Source: Planctomycetaceae bacterium
GTDB taxonomy: Bacteria > Planctomycetota > Planctomycetia > Planctomycetales > Planctomycetaceae
Length of the DNA stretch: 39,016 nt
Direction of reading: 5' to 3'
Assembly (NCBI GenBank): GCA_014762625.1
Contig: JABURQ010000118.1
Location: 1 to 39,016, forward strand
Positions 25,423 to 33,594 of the stretch are shown one piece after another. Made by a program: the position numbers and the translations under genes. Each line of letters starts with the position of its first letter. The stretch's first letter is position 1. Below the pieces are notes generated by a model, which ran no database searches, was not told the origin of the DNA, and saw nothing but the letters and a program-made list of their open reading frames with translations.

Positions 25423-27039
25423 TCACTTCTTAAACACGAAACGAGGCACGCTTTGCCACGGATTGACCCGTCGATCGTTCTCCAGGTTCGGTCCCGGCGT
25501 CACGCGTCCCCGTTTGATGGCGGTCTCAAAGATCGCAAACATCTCGCGGACCTTCTCCGGATGCTCGGCGGCCAGATTCTTCGATTCACTGGGATCGTCG
25601 CTCAAGTTAAATAACTGCACGTAGGGAGCCTTGAGCAACTCGCGAGGATCGGTCACGCGACCGGCAGACTCCACCGCTGATTTCCAGGCATCCTGAGTTC
25701 GAGGGCGATTTCCGAAGCGTCCCGCGCTCCCGCTGCCGGGGCAGAGAGTCAGCTTCCAGTTTTCCTGACGGACAGCAAACCCGTGCGTCGATTGCAGAAT
25801 CATCTCTTCTCGGTTTCCCTCCGCCTGCGGATTATCGAGCAGGGGCAGAAAGCTGATCGAATCGGGACCCGCACCGTCGGGGATCTCTTCGCCGGTGATT
25901 TGAGAGAGAGTTGCCATCAGATCGACGAGACCGATCAATTCGTCACACTCCCGACCGGCGGGAATGACTTTGGGCCATCTGGCGACAAACGGGATTCGCA
26001 ACCCTCCCTCATAGATGGAAAATTTGAAACCGCGATAGCCTCCTCCCGAGTAATGTCCCAGCTGTTCCAGTTCGCGGAACTGGAACGGAGTCGCTTTACG
26101 AATGTTACCGGCATACGCGGCGGCCCCATGGTCGGAGGTAGCGATCACCATCGTATTTTCCGACAGTCCTGCTGCTTCCAACGCATCGAGTACGCGACCG
26201 ACGCAGTGATCGGTTTCATAAACGAAGTCACCATACAATCCCAATCCGCTCTGGCCCTCGAAGTTCCGGCTCGGACTGACGGGAGTATGCGGCGACGTTA
26301 ACGCCAGAAAGAGAAAGAACGGCTGCGATTCATCCTGAGGCGCAGTGATGAATTTCTCGGCCTCGGTCGTGAACGTTCCGATCACTTTCGTATCGACGAA
26401 ATCTTCCGCAGCGGGGCCGATGCGATTGAACGCGCTCCAGCCCTTCTGAGCGGTCACACTCCCCTGAAACACGCCGTTCTTGATGAATACATAGGGAAAC
26501 ATATCGAGCGAACCGGGGAGGATAAACGTTTGATCGAAACCGTAATCGTTGGGAGAGACGACCAGTGGCTTGGTGAAATCGACATTCTCGGGGCCTTGAA
26601 CCTTGCCGTCCGTCGTCGGCATGATCGTCCCGAGATGCCATTTGCCGATGTAACCGGTCCGATAGCCGGCGTTTTTCATCAGATTTCCGAGAGTGAAGGT
26701 GTCGGTCGAGAACCGGGGCGTGAGATATCCCCACGGACCATTTTCCTTCGGAGCCGCGTATCGCCAGGGATGCCGTCCCGTCATGAGCGCCATCCGCGTC
26801 GGGACGCAGTGTGAGACGTCGGGATGAGCGTCGGTAAATTTCACACCTTCCCGCGCGATGCGATCGAAGTTCGGCGTCGGAATCTGGCACTTCTCGCCGC
26901 CGAAACATTCAACGTCTCCGATTCCCAAATCGTCGGCGAGAATGAAAACGACGTTCGGTTTTTCGGCGGCCTCCAAACCGACTGAGCCGGCAAGAACCAG
27001 GACAAAAGCAAGCAGACGACTGAAGTGGCGCATTATCAT
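25423..27039 (-). CDS. Secreted sulfatase (arylsulfatase A-like)
   Basis: A 538-residue protein with a signal peptide (about 1-25, ending near EAAEKP). NVVFILADDLGIGD (29-42) contains the Asp pair D36/D37 that binds calcium. CVPTR at 78-82 is the C-x-P-x-R sulfatase signature whose Cys is converted to formylglycine. GYIGKWHLG and ATSDHGAA supply the other active-site blocks, so the enzyme looks complete. Planctomycetes carry many such sulfatases, mostly for sulfated polysaccharides; the substrate here is unknown. The maturase is not encoded in this window. Its start overlaps the aldo/keto reductase stop: the ATG at 27039 shares four bases with that TGA, and a second ATG at 27033 lies about 9 bp from the GAGGG. 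Translation is therefore probably coupled. Confidence 0.94.
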   Translation of the reverse strand: MIMRHFSRLLAFVLVLAGSVGLEAAEKPNVVFILADDLGIGDVECFGGEKCQIPTPNFDRIAREGVKFTDAHPDVSHCVPTRMALMTGRHPWRYAAPKENGPWGYLTPRFSTDTFTLGNLMKNAGYRTGYIGKWHLGTIMPTTDGKVQGPENVDFTKPLVVSPNDYGFDQTFILPGSLDMFPYVFIKNGVFQGSVTAQKGWSAFNRIGPAAEDFVDTKVIGTFTTEAEKFITAPQDESQPFFLFLALTSPHTPVSPSRNFEGQSGLGLYGDFVYETDHCVGRVLDALEAAGLSENTMVIATSDHGAAAYAGNIRKATPFQFRELEQLGHYSGGGYRGFKFSIYEGGLRIPFVARWPKVIPAGRECDELIGLVDLMATLSQITGEEIPDGAGPDSISFLPLLDNPQAEGNREEMILQSTHGFAVRQENWKLTLCPGSGSAGRFGNRPRTQDAWKSAVESAGRVTDPRELLKAPYVQLFNLSDDPSESKNLAAEHPEKVREMFAIFETAIKRGRVTPGPNLENDRRVNPWQSVPRFVFKK

Positions 27040-28037
27040 TTCCCTCGTCCGGTAATGGGATAGTTTTCATCCTGGAAGCCGAAGCCGCTATGTTCGCCTT
27101 TTGGCACCAGACCGTCGATAAAGTCTTCATCCTCGGCGGTGATCTCTAGATCGAGGAAGCCGATGTTGTCGTCGTATTGCTCTTCGGTGCGGGGACCGAT
27201 GATGACCGACGTGAGAATCGGATTCGCGAGACACCACGCCAGCGCGAACTGCGTCATCGGAACGCCTTTAGAGTCGCAATGTGATTTGATCTGTTGTGCC
27301 ACTTCGAGCGACGCTTCCCTCCACTCGGCCTGCATCATCCGTTTGTCGTTGCGCGACGCGCGGCTCCCTTCCGGCGGCTTTTCTCCCGGCTGATATTTTC
27401 CGGTGAGGATTCCGCGGGCCAGGGGAGAGTAACTGACGACGCCGATCCCCTGTTTTTCGCAGAGCGGCAATAACTCGACTTCGATATCACGGTTCATGAT
27501 GTTGTACAGCGGCTGCACGCAGCAGTAAGCATTGAGATTGAGCTTATCGCTCGTCCAGAGGGCCTCGCAAAGTTTCCAGGCGCGAAAATTGGAACAGGCG
27601 ATGTAGCGAATCTTTCCGGTGCGGACCAGATCGTCGAGGGCTCGGAGAGTTTCCTCCTGCGTCGTCGTTTCATCGGGAACGTGGACGTAATAGAGATCGA
27701 TATGATCGGTTCCGAGACGCTGTAACGATTTCTCGACCGCGGCGGTCAGGTGATACCGACTGGCGCCGTAATCATTCGGGCCGTCCCCCATCGCGTTCGT
27801 TCCTTTGGTGGCGAGGACCACGCTCTCACGTCGGTCGGCAATCGCTTTTCCGACCACTTCTTCGGACCCACCCACGCTATACATATCGGCGGTATCGATA
27901 AAATTGATCCCCTGGTCGTATACCTTATGCATGATGCGAATACTGTCCGCCTCGCTGGTCGGGCCGCCGAACATCATCGTTCCCAGACAGACGGGTGAAA
28001 CGCGTAAACCAGTTTTTCCAAGCTGCCGATAATCCAT
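27036..28037 (-). CDS. Aldo/keto reductase
   Basis: A 333-residue NADPH-dependent oxidoreductase with the TIM-barrel AKR fold. The ATG at 28037 is preferred because AAGGA lies about 7 bp upstream; a longer in-frame start at 28085 adds a non-conserved tail. The catalytic tetrad is visible: D48 (FIDTADMYS), Y53, K78 (VLATKGT) and H119 (LYYVHVPD). The N-terminus MDYRQLGKTGLRVSPVCLGT and the block YSPLARGILTGKY are typical of the AKR11/AKR12-like and voltage-gated-channel-beta-like branch. The C-terminal VIIGPRTEEQYDDN is the cofactor-binding block. The substrate is unknown. Its stop overlaps the sulfatase start, so the two probably form a coupled operon, perhaps in sugar degradation (inference). 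Confidence 0.94.
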   Translation of the reverse strand: MDYRQLGKTGLRVSPVCLGTMMFGGPTSEADSIRIMHKVYDQGINFIDTADMYSVGGSEEVVGKAIADRRESVVLATKGTNAMGDGPNDYGASRYHLTAAVEKSLQRLGTDHIDLYYVHVPDETTTQEETLRALDDLVRTGKIRYIACSNFRAWKLCEALWTSDKLNLNAYCCVQPLYNIMNRDIEVELLPLCEKQGIGVVSYSPLARGILTGKYQPGEKPPEGSRASRNDKRMMQAEWREASLEVAQQIKSHCDSKGVPMTQFALAWCLANPILTSVIIGPRTEEQYDDNIGFLDLEITAEDEDFIDGLVPKGEHSGFGFQDENYPITGRGK

Positions 28038-28146
28038 GAAATGATCCTTTTTCTCTCCAATCGTGTGAATCTTGCAAGTTCCCACTATAGCGGGAGTTGT
28101 TTCGTTCCGCAGCGGTCGATTTTCAACTTCTGAAGGATCACAAACA

Positions 28147-28176
28147 TTGAATTATTTGAACCAATTTTGCTAAACT
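28147..28176 (+). promoter_or_regulatory. Possible promoter for the small basic protein
   Basis: TTGAAT at 28147-28152 and TAAACT at 28171-28176, 18 bp apart, in an AT-rich stretch about 65-95 bp upstream of the ATG at 28241. The position between two divergent genes fits, but the match is by eye only. Confidence 0.35.
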
Positions 28177-28240
28177 AAAATCCGCAGTCGAAACTGCATC
28201 ACATTCACACACAACAAATTCATCAGGAGGCTTCCAGGCA

Positions 28241-28330
28241 ATGGGAACGAAGAAATCAGGTAAAGGTCGTCGTAAGCTGGGTCGTAAGAAACGTAAAAAC
28301 CGCGCCAAAACACGCCATCGCAAAGACTAA
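28241..28330 (+). CDS. Tiny, extremely basic protein (29 residues)
   Basis: An open frame of 29 codons plus TAA. Sixteen of 29 residues are Lys or Arg: the sequence starts MGTKKSGKGRRKLGRKKRK and ends RAKTRHRKD. AGGAGG lies 10 bp upstream (28225-28230), an AT-rich promoter-like region precedes it and an intrinsic terminator follows 85 bp downstream, so it looks like a complete expressed gene. The composition and the KKRK...KTRHRK pattern recall very small ribosome-associated basic proteins such as the AURKAIP1/COX24 (bS22-like) and THX types, but similarity cannot be proven by eye. Binding to rRNA or DNA is the likely role (inference). It lies between the divergent aldo/keto reductase and the convergent MsrP-like gene. 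Confidence 0.75.
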   Translation: MGTKKSGKGRRKLGRKKRKNRAKTRHRKD

Positions 28331-28414
28331 GCTGACGACAATCCGGTTGAGTTCGACGAAAGTTTGACGACCGGATTCTGTCCAAAGAGAACGACCTTCC
28401 TGAACTGGAAGCCC

Positions 28415-28450
28415 ACGCAGAGTCCATTTCATCCGGGCTCTGCGTTTTTT
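28415..28450 (+). terminator. Rho-independent terminator after the small basic gene
   Basis: ACGCAGAG (28415-28422) pairs perfectly with CTCTGCGT (28438-28445) and is followed immediately by a T-run that continues to 28450. The direction fits the 29-residue gene at 28241-28330; there is no T-run for the minus strand. Confidence 0.75.
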
Positions 28451-28470
28451 GCTGCGCTGTCAGCAAAGCG

Positions 28471-29460
28471 TCAGGAATACAACTTGCCGACGTAGTCGCC
28501 GTAGCCGTTATATTTTTTCGTGTCGAACATTTCCCCGGTACCGAGCATGCGTTCGCGGGCCTGCGACCAGCGGGGATGCGGAACCTCGGGATCGACGTTG
28601 GCCTGGAACCCGTATTCGCGCGGATTGTAATCATTCCAGAAGGTGACCGGCTGCTTATCCATCAATTGGATTCGGACCACCGATTTCGCCCCCTTGAAGC
28701 CGTACTTCCAGGGGATAATCACACGCACGGGCGCGCCGTGCTGTTTGGGGAGCGGCTCGCCGAAGATCCCCGTCGCGAGCAGAACCAGTTCGTTCTTCGC
28801 CTCTTCGATGGTGAGGCCTTCGGTATAGGGCCAGGGAAATTCGGGATACGCTTTGATGCCTCGTGCCTCTTCGGGGCGATAAAAAGTCTGGAAAGAGACG
28901 TACTTTGCCGACGCTTTGGGACTCACCTTCTCCAGCAGTTTCCGTAGCGGAAACCCGGTCCAGGGAACACACATCGCCCACGCTTCCACGCAGCGAAAGC
29001 GGTAATCCCGCTCTTCGTGTTCGAACTCTTTGTACAACTCGTCGAGATCGAACGTGCGGGGATTGTCACATTCGCCTTCGACCGTCAATTCCCACGGTGT
29101 CGGCTGAAATGGCTCCACGTATCGCCAGCTATCTTTCTGAACGGAGAATTCATAGAAGTTGGTGTAATACGCGGCTTCAAACTGAGCGGTCTCGTCTCGA
29201 CCGTATTCGAAGGCATCATTGCGAGGAGCGGGAAAAAGTGTTTTTTCCGATTCGGGCAAGGCCTCGACTTTGCCGGCCTGCTGGAGCTCTTCCGCGGTTG
29301 GTTTACTGCATCCGGCGATGCCTCCCGCCAGTAATCCCGTTCCGGCGATCCCCATCGTTTTCAGAAACTCGCGGCGGTGCTGTTTACGATTCCAGTAGAT
29401 CTCGGGGGAGGTGTGTTGTTTCTGAGGGAGATCCCAGGGACGACGGACAAAAAAGTTCAT
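28471..29460 (-). CDS. msrP: MsrP/YedY-like molybdopterin oxidoreductase
   Basis: A 329-residue protein expected to reduce methionine sulfoxide in periplasmic proteins using a molybdenum-molybdopterin cofactor. A Tat signal is present: twin arginine in RREFLK (29-34), then a hydrophobic stretch with GIAGC, where C51 could also be a lipobox Cys. The molybdenum-ligand Cys is C157 in RFRCVEAWAM, and VPWTGFPLRKLLE, YPEFPWPYTEGL and PVRVIIPWKYGFKGAKS are the typical cofactor-binding blocks. Length matches E. coli MsrP (334). The usual haem partner MsrQ (YedZ) is not in the window on either side, so the electron donor is unknown. AAGGA lies about 10 bp upstream of the start at 29460. Confidence 0.93.
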   Translation of the reverse strand: MNFFVRRPWDLPQKQHTSPEIYWNRKQHRREFLKTMGIAGTGLLAGGIAGCSKPTAEELQQAGKVEALPESEKTLFPAPRNDAFEYGRDETAQFEAAYYTNFYEFSVQKDSWRYVEPFQPTPWELTVEGECDNPRTFDLDELYKEFEHEERDYRFRCVEAWAMCVPWTGFPLRKLLEKVSPKASAKYVSFQTFYRPEEARGIKAYPEFPWPYTEGLTIEEAKNELVLLATGIFGEPLPKQHGAPVRVIIPWKYGFKGAKSVVRIQLMDKQPVTFWNDYNPREYGFQANVDPEVPHPRWSQARERMLGTGEMFDTKKYNGYGDYVGKLYS

Positions 29461-29774
29461 CGAGGCAAGTTCCTTCTCGGTTCGGTATCGCGGGGCGCAT
29501 GATGATTGTAGCCGAGAAAGGCGACACGTGAAGACGAAACCTCAGTGAACAACCGGTGAATTACGAGATTGTTCGCTAACAGCCCGTTGAAAAACTCGAT
29601 TTTGCTGCGAATGGATTTTTGAGCTGAGTCACTTCGTCACAAATTCTCGATGAATCATGGGATTCACCTGCGAATTTCCTCCTTGTGCTCAGCTCAAAAC
29701 TCTCATTCTCGCGGACAAATCCGTTTCTCAACACGCTGCTAAGATTATTTTGTCGAGAATACAAAACATAATGC
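29461..29774. other. Intergenic region between MsrP-like and SPFH genes
   Basis: No gene is supported. More than half of it (29577-29741) is the palindromic element described separately. The part next to the MsrP-like start (29461-29576) should hold that gene's promoter, but no clear -35/-10 pair was recognised. Confidence 0.5.
29577..29741. mobile_element. MITE-like 165-bp imperfect palindrome
   Basis: The whole segment is an imperfect inverted repeat centred at about 29659. The ends TAACAGCCCGTTGAAAAAC and, reverse-complemented from the right, TAGCAGCGTGTTGAGAAAC match closely. Inside, TTTTGAGCTGAG (29617-29628) and CTCAGCTCAAAA (29688-29699) are a perfect 12-bp pair, and TGAATC (29651-29656) and GATTCA (29661-29666) form the apex. 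All three pairs share the same centre. There is no coding capacity. Ends that begin and finish in TA would fit a non-autonomous element mobilised by an IS630/Tc1-type transposase (inference). It may also act as a transcription barrier for the SPFH operon, which ends 33 bp away. Confidence 0.65.
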
Positions 29775-31439
29775 TTAGCGCCCGTTCCGGGAGGCTGAGG
29801 TGGACTTTGTCTCTTTCACCTGCTTCCCGAGCAGCGTTTCTGTCATTCCCTTCAAGTCTGTCCAGAAGGTCCCTTCGCCCGCGTAGATCGTTTGCAGATC
29901 GATATCGACCGGCAAGCCGGTGGCGAAGACCCACTGATTGTAGGCGGCTCCGGTACCGAACGCCTCGACCGCGAGTGCGAATTTGTCCGCTTTCGCTTCT
30001 TCGAGCAATTGCTTACTGGAAGCTTCCGCTTCCCCTAACAAAACGGTCGCTTCCGCTTCGATCTCCGCAATTTCACGATCGATCGCCGCGACCTTCTTTT
30101 TCGTTTCGGCTTCGGTTTCCGCGACGGTTTTGTCCCCCTCGGCCAGCGCTTCTTCATACAACTTCTCGGTTTCGGCTTTGACGCGGTCCCCTTCGAATTC
30201 GACTTCCTGTTTCGCCTTGACCAAATCCCCTTCGGTTTTCGTCGTGATCTGTTGCTGTTCCAGAGTCAGCTTTTTCTCATCGGCCAAAGAAGAATCCTGA
30301 ATCGGCAGCCGGATGCTTTGAGGGATGTAGATGTGACGGACCAATCCGTACAGCAAGGTCACGTCCTTCTCGTCCAGCACTTTTTGAAACTCCAGGGAAG
30401 TCTGTTCCTGAAACTGCTGTCGAGATTCGCCAATCAACAATTCTTTCGCTCCCAGCTTGGAACCCTGGTTACGACAGATACTTTCAATTTGCGGCACGAC
30501 TACTTTGGTCTCCACCGCATCCACATTGCCGAACTTACTGATGATCGTGGGGGCCTGATCGGGCATGATTCCCCAGATTGCCGTGAAGTCCATCTGGATG
30601 TTAAAACCGTCATTCGACGGAAACGTAATCCCGCTTTCGTCATCGGCAATCATCGGCTCGCCGCTTTGATCCAGAACGATCTCGCCGCGAGCGTCCTGTT
30701 GAAGGTTCGCTGTGATGCTTTTCTCACGATAACCGATCTCGACGATATCAACCTGTTGTTCGCGCGGATTGATTGGATAGATTCCGGGAGGCAGGACCTG
30801 TTGCTGAATCCCTTTTTGAGTTTCCGTTACGGGGTTGCTGGCCAGGTTGGTGACCACTCCCACATATCCGGTCTCGATTTCGACCCACCCGGAATGTTTC
30901 TTCTGTGATTCGGATTGATCGACTTCCGTTTGGACGGTTTTAAATTTGTACGCATAAGGATTGACGCGATAGCGTCCGGGACCGAAGACTTTTCGCACGA
31001 TCCCTTTGTATTCGGTTTCACCGAGATCGCCGTCCACGAGGAACTCACCCTCCGGTAACGCCTGTCCCAGTTTGGAGGTCGCGACGGCCACTTGCCCCGG
31101 CTCAATGACAATATCCGGGACCAGTTCCCGCTCCCACCAGAATGGATTAATGAAATGACGACCGGGGCCGACCATTTCTTTCAAAATACCGGTTTCGAGT
31201 GGTTTGCCATTCTCGTTGACTTTCGCAAAGGTGCCTGGTTTTGCCGGCGGCAGAGCCCCCGGCAGAAACGGCAGGGGTGGGCCTTTGTAACGCAACTGGA
31301 GGCTATAACCGACCGGAACGTAAATCCGCTCCACGGTCCATTGGAAAATTTGATACCCGGAACCGATCACCAGAACGGCGAACACGACCAGGGCAATTTT
31401 GACCAGGGAGATTTTGTCTTTAATGGTGTTGTCACTCAT
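29775..31439 (-). CDS. SPFH/band-7 membrane protein, second gene of the pair
   Basis: A 554-residue protein with one N-terminal membrane helix (about 12-33, KIALVVFAVLVIGSGYQIF). A long beta-rich SPFH/band-7 region follows (about 35-400), including PGRHFINPFWWERE (about 92-105) and PGRYRVNPYAYKF (about 153-165) and the block LLYGLVRHIYIPQSIRLPI (about 355-375). A predicted coiled coil (about 385-490) is rich in Glu, Lys and Ala (EAETKKKVAAIDREIAEIEA), and a C-terminal segment ends in Ser/Thr/Lys. The architecture resembles flotillin/HflK-type proteins, which form large membrane-attached oligomeric cages. The protein is longer than HflC/HflK (about 330-420). It follows the other SPFH gene after 63 bp on the same strand, so the two are probably one operon and may form hetero-oligomers. 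Confidence 0.88.
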   Translation of the reverse strand: MSDNTIKDKISLVKIALVVFAVLVIGSGYQIFQWTVERIYVPVGYSLQLRYKGPPLPFLPGALPPAKPGTFAKVNENGKPLETGILKEMVGPGRHFINPFWWERELVPDIVIEPGQVAVATSKLGQALPEGEFLVDGDLGETEYKGIVRKVFGPGRYRVNPYAYKFKTVQTEVDQSESQKKHSGWVEIETGYVGVVTNLASNPVTETQKGIQQQVLPPGIYPINPREQQVDIVEIGYREKSITANLQQDARGEIVLDQSGEPMIADDESGITFPSNDGFNIQMDFTAIWGIMPDQAPTIISKFGNVDAVETKVVVPQIESICRNQGSKLGAKELLIGESRQQFQEQTSLEFQKVLDEKDVTLLYGLVRHIYIPQSIRLPIQDSSLADEKKLTLEQQQITTKTEGDLVKAKQEVEFEGDRVKAETEKLYEEALAEGDKTVAETEAETKKKVAAIDREIAEIEAEATVLLGEAEASSKQLLEEAKADKFALAVEAFGTGAAYNQWVFATGLPVDIDLQTIYAGEGTFWTDLKGMTETLLGKQVKETKSTSASRNGR

Positions 31440-31502
31440 ATGATTGACCTGTCTGCGAAGACATGTTGTATGAATTAACTGTTGACGACGACGTTCCGGG
31501 AA

Positions 31503-33140
31503 TCAGTCCTTCTCCGTCGATGTCGTCATCGGTGAATCTGCGGGAGGATTCGATTCTCCCGCGGGAGAGTCGGTTCCCGCCGGTAACGTCGATTGCTCGG
31601 CACTGAACAGTTCGAAGATTTTCATGATCGGACTGTCCGCCGTATTGATCATCAAACGTCGATAGGAAGGCGAAAGTTTTTGCAACAGAACGTAGCGGGC
31701 GAATTCATTGCCATCGCCGCTGAACGCTTCGACGGACCGCTTCCAGCCGGCGGCGTCCGCGATGTTTTGAAACTTGATCACCTCAGCATCCGCTTTTCCA
31801 CGAGCCACGATGGCCGCCGCTTCATCCTTGGCGGCTTCCAGTCGTAATTTGGCCACTTCTAATCGTTGGTTGGCCTGGGTCAACTCGACCGCCTGTTCTT
31901 TTTCGGCGGCGGTCGTTTTCTTGACGATTTCCTGATCGGCTTCCACCAGTTTTCCTTTCTGGTCCCGTTCCTCTTCGTCGATGCGCAGATCCTTCTGAGT
32001 CATCTCTTCCTGGATTTGCTCCAGATACTTCAACTGATCCTCTTTCGCGAGTTCGCGCTCCTGAACGAGTTCCGAGATCTGTTTGGGCGGATTGATCCTC
32101 GTGATCAAGGCCTGAATGATCTCGATGCCGAGCGGTTCGCACGCTTCTCGCATCTGTGTCTGAAACTGTTCCTGAAACTTGATGCGTGTTACACCACTGA
32201 TCAGATCCCGTCCCAGCGTGTTGGAACCTTGCAAGCGACAGAAACTGCGTGCGTTGGGCATGATGATTTTACGAATAATCTCTTCGTCAATCGCGTCGCC
32301 GTTATGCGAGTCATTGTAGGTCACGTAAACAGAGGCGGCTTTCTCCGGGACGACTCGAAACTCAATAATGCCATCCAAGGAGACCCAGAATCCATCTTTG
32401 GTGGGGAACCCCATATCCTTCTTTTCCGCCAGATTGAATCGCTGGCTGGTGCAATCGACCAGACTGATGCGGGTCGCGTAAGGATTGATATATTCCGCGG
32501 CCTCCGTCATCACTTCTTCCTGAACTCCGCGAAAGCCTTTCTCAACCAGCAACTTATTGGGGTCTTCCGGTAACGGCCCCGCGAGATTGGTGACGACTCC
32601 TCGAATCCCCGACTTGATCACCACCGGCTCGTAATCTTCAACGTTCACCTCATAGAGGTAGGGGTGGACGAAATGCAAACCGGGCCTTAAGACACCCGGC
32701 ATAATTCCTTTGGTTAGAGGATTTCCATCTTTATCCACTTTCGCCAGAAATTCCCCATACGGAAGATTGTCGCCGGTGAGACTCACGAGGATGCCAATTT
32801 TCCCTTCCGGGACTTCGATAATGGGGTGATACTCCCAGTCCCAGGTGAAGGGATTTCGGAAATATTTACCGGCTGTCAGAAATTCACGTTGAATGCCTTT
32901 GTCGTTCGTCGACGCCGCAATCTCGCTGCTGTTCGACATGTCGGGACCGGTTTTACGAATCAGAATCGCGATCTCATCGCCACCGACTTCAATGCGAAAC
33001 TGCGAATAGATAAACCAACTGAAGGTGATCAGAAAAATAAATCCAAACAGCACGGCGGAGAATGAAAACTTCATCCGGTTGGACATCCCGTTCCCGCTTC
33101 GTCGCGGGTGATCTTCGGGAAAAACGACATCATCGGCCAT
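31503..33140 (-). CDS. SPFH/band-7 membrane protein, first gene of the pair
   Basis: A 545-residue protein. The start at 33140 is set by AGGAG about 7 bp upstream. A basic cytoplasmic tail (1-24) is followed by one membrane helix (about 25-46, FSAVLFGFIFLITFSWFIY) and a long SPFH/band-7 region (about 50-380) with RNPFTWDWEYHPIIEVPEG and RPGLHFVHPYLYEVN. A charged coiled coil (about 370-470; KYLEQIQEEMTQKDLRIDEE and following) ends in the Ala-rich EAAAIVARGKADAE-type segment seen in flotillins and prohibitins. A Pro/Ser-rich tail closes it. Its order of parts is the same as in the next gene, so the two are divergent paralogues. No FtsH or NfeD gene is adjacent. Its role is probably membrane organisation or protease control, by family analogy only. 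Confidence 0.88.
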   Translation of the reverse strand: MADDVVFPEDHPRRSGNGMSNRMKFSFSAVLFGFIFLITFSWFIYSQFRIEVGGDEIAILIRKTGPDMSNSSEIAASTNDKGIQREFLTAGKYFRNPFTWDWEYHPIIEVPEGKIGILVSLTGDNLPYGEFLAKVDKDGNPLTKGIMPGVLRPGLHFVHPYLYEVNVEDYEPVVIKSGIRGVVTNLAGPLPEDPNKLLVEKGFRGVQEEVMTEAAEYINPYATRISLVDCTSQRFNLAEKKDMGFPTKDGFWVSLDGIIEFRVVPEKAASVYVTYNDSHNGDAIDEEIIRKIIMPNARSFCRLQGSNTLGRDLISGVTRIKFQEQFQTQMREACEPLGIEIIQALITRINPPKQISELVQERELAKEDQLKYLEQIQEEMTQKDLRIDEEERDQKGKLVEADQEIVKKTTAAEKEQAVELTQANQRLEVAKLRLEAAKDEAAAIVARGKADAEVIKFQNIADAAGWKRSVEAFSGDGNEFARYVLLQKLSPSYRRLMINTADSPIMKIFELFSAEQSTLPAGTDSPAGESNPPADSPMTTSTEKD

Positions 33141-33594
33141 TGGTTCTCTCCTGAGAATTCGGCAAACAGACTTGCTCGGCGATGTCAGGGACTCGAACGC
33201 CGGCAAGCGAAACTACTATGACTACGTTCGTTCGGCAGGCGCGGATCTTGGATTTTTCCTGGAACATCTGCCGAAATCGCGGTATTTCGCTAATTTACCC
33301 GGTTTTTCTGACCCATCAGAGAAGAAATCACGACGGATTCGCGACTTTCAGCGCAATGCCTCTCCTTTAAGCCACTTATGGCAGTTACAAGCCAGAGAAG
33401 GTCCTTACATCCATTAGAACCGGCATATTCTCCGAGGGCTTCCAGGCCTTCGCTGATTCCACAGTCTTTTTCTTCGGAATAAGTTCACATCGACCGATAG
33501 AGGTCGATAGCGCGGTCTCCGTGTCGGGATCGGCGTGTCCAATTCCACAATGATTTTCACCCAGTTGAGAAAGACTCTCTTGAGTTCCCGTCCC
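33141..33594. other. Intergenic region between divergent SPFH operon and flavoprotein-like gene
   Basis: 454 bp without a supported gene. A plus-strand frame at 33172-33417 has no conserved look and no good start. A small hairpin ATCGACC-GATAGA-GGTCGAT lies at about 33489-33508. The promoter of the SPFH operon should lie here, but no convincing hexamers were recognised. Confidence 0.4.

Noticed and set aside
33172-33417. 81-codon plus-strand frame in the SPFH upstream region
   Set aside because: No ribosome-binding site, no recognisable domain, and it covers the place where the divergent promoter is expected.
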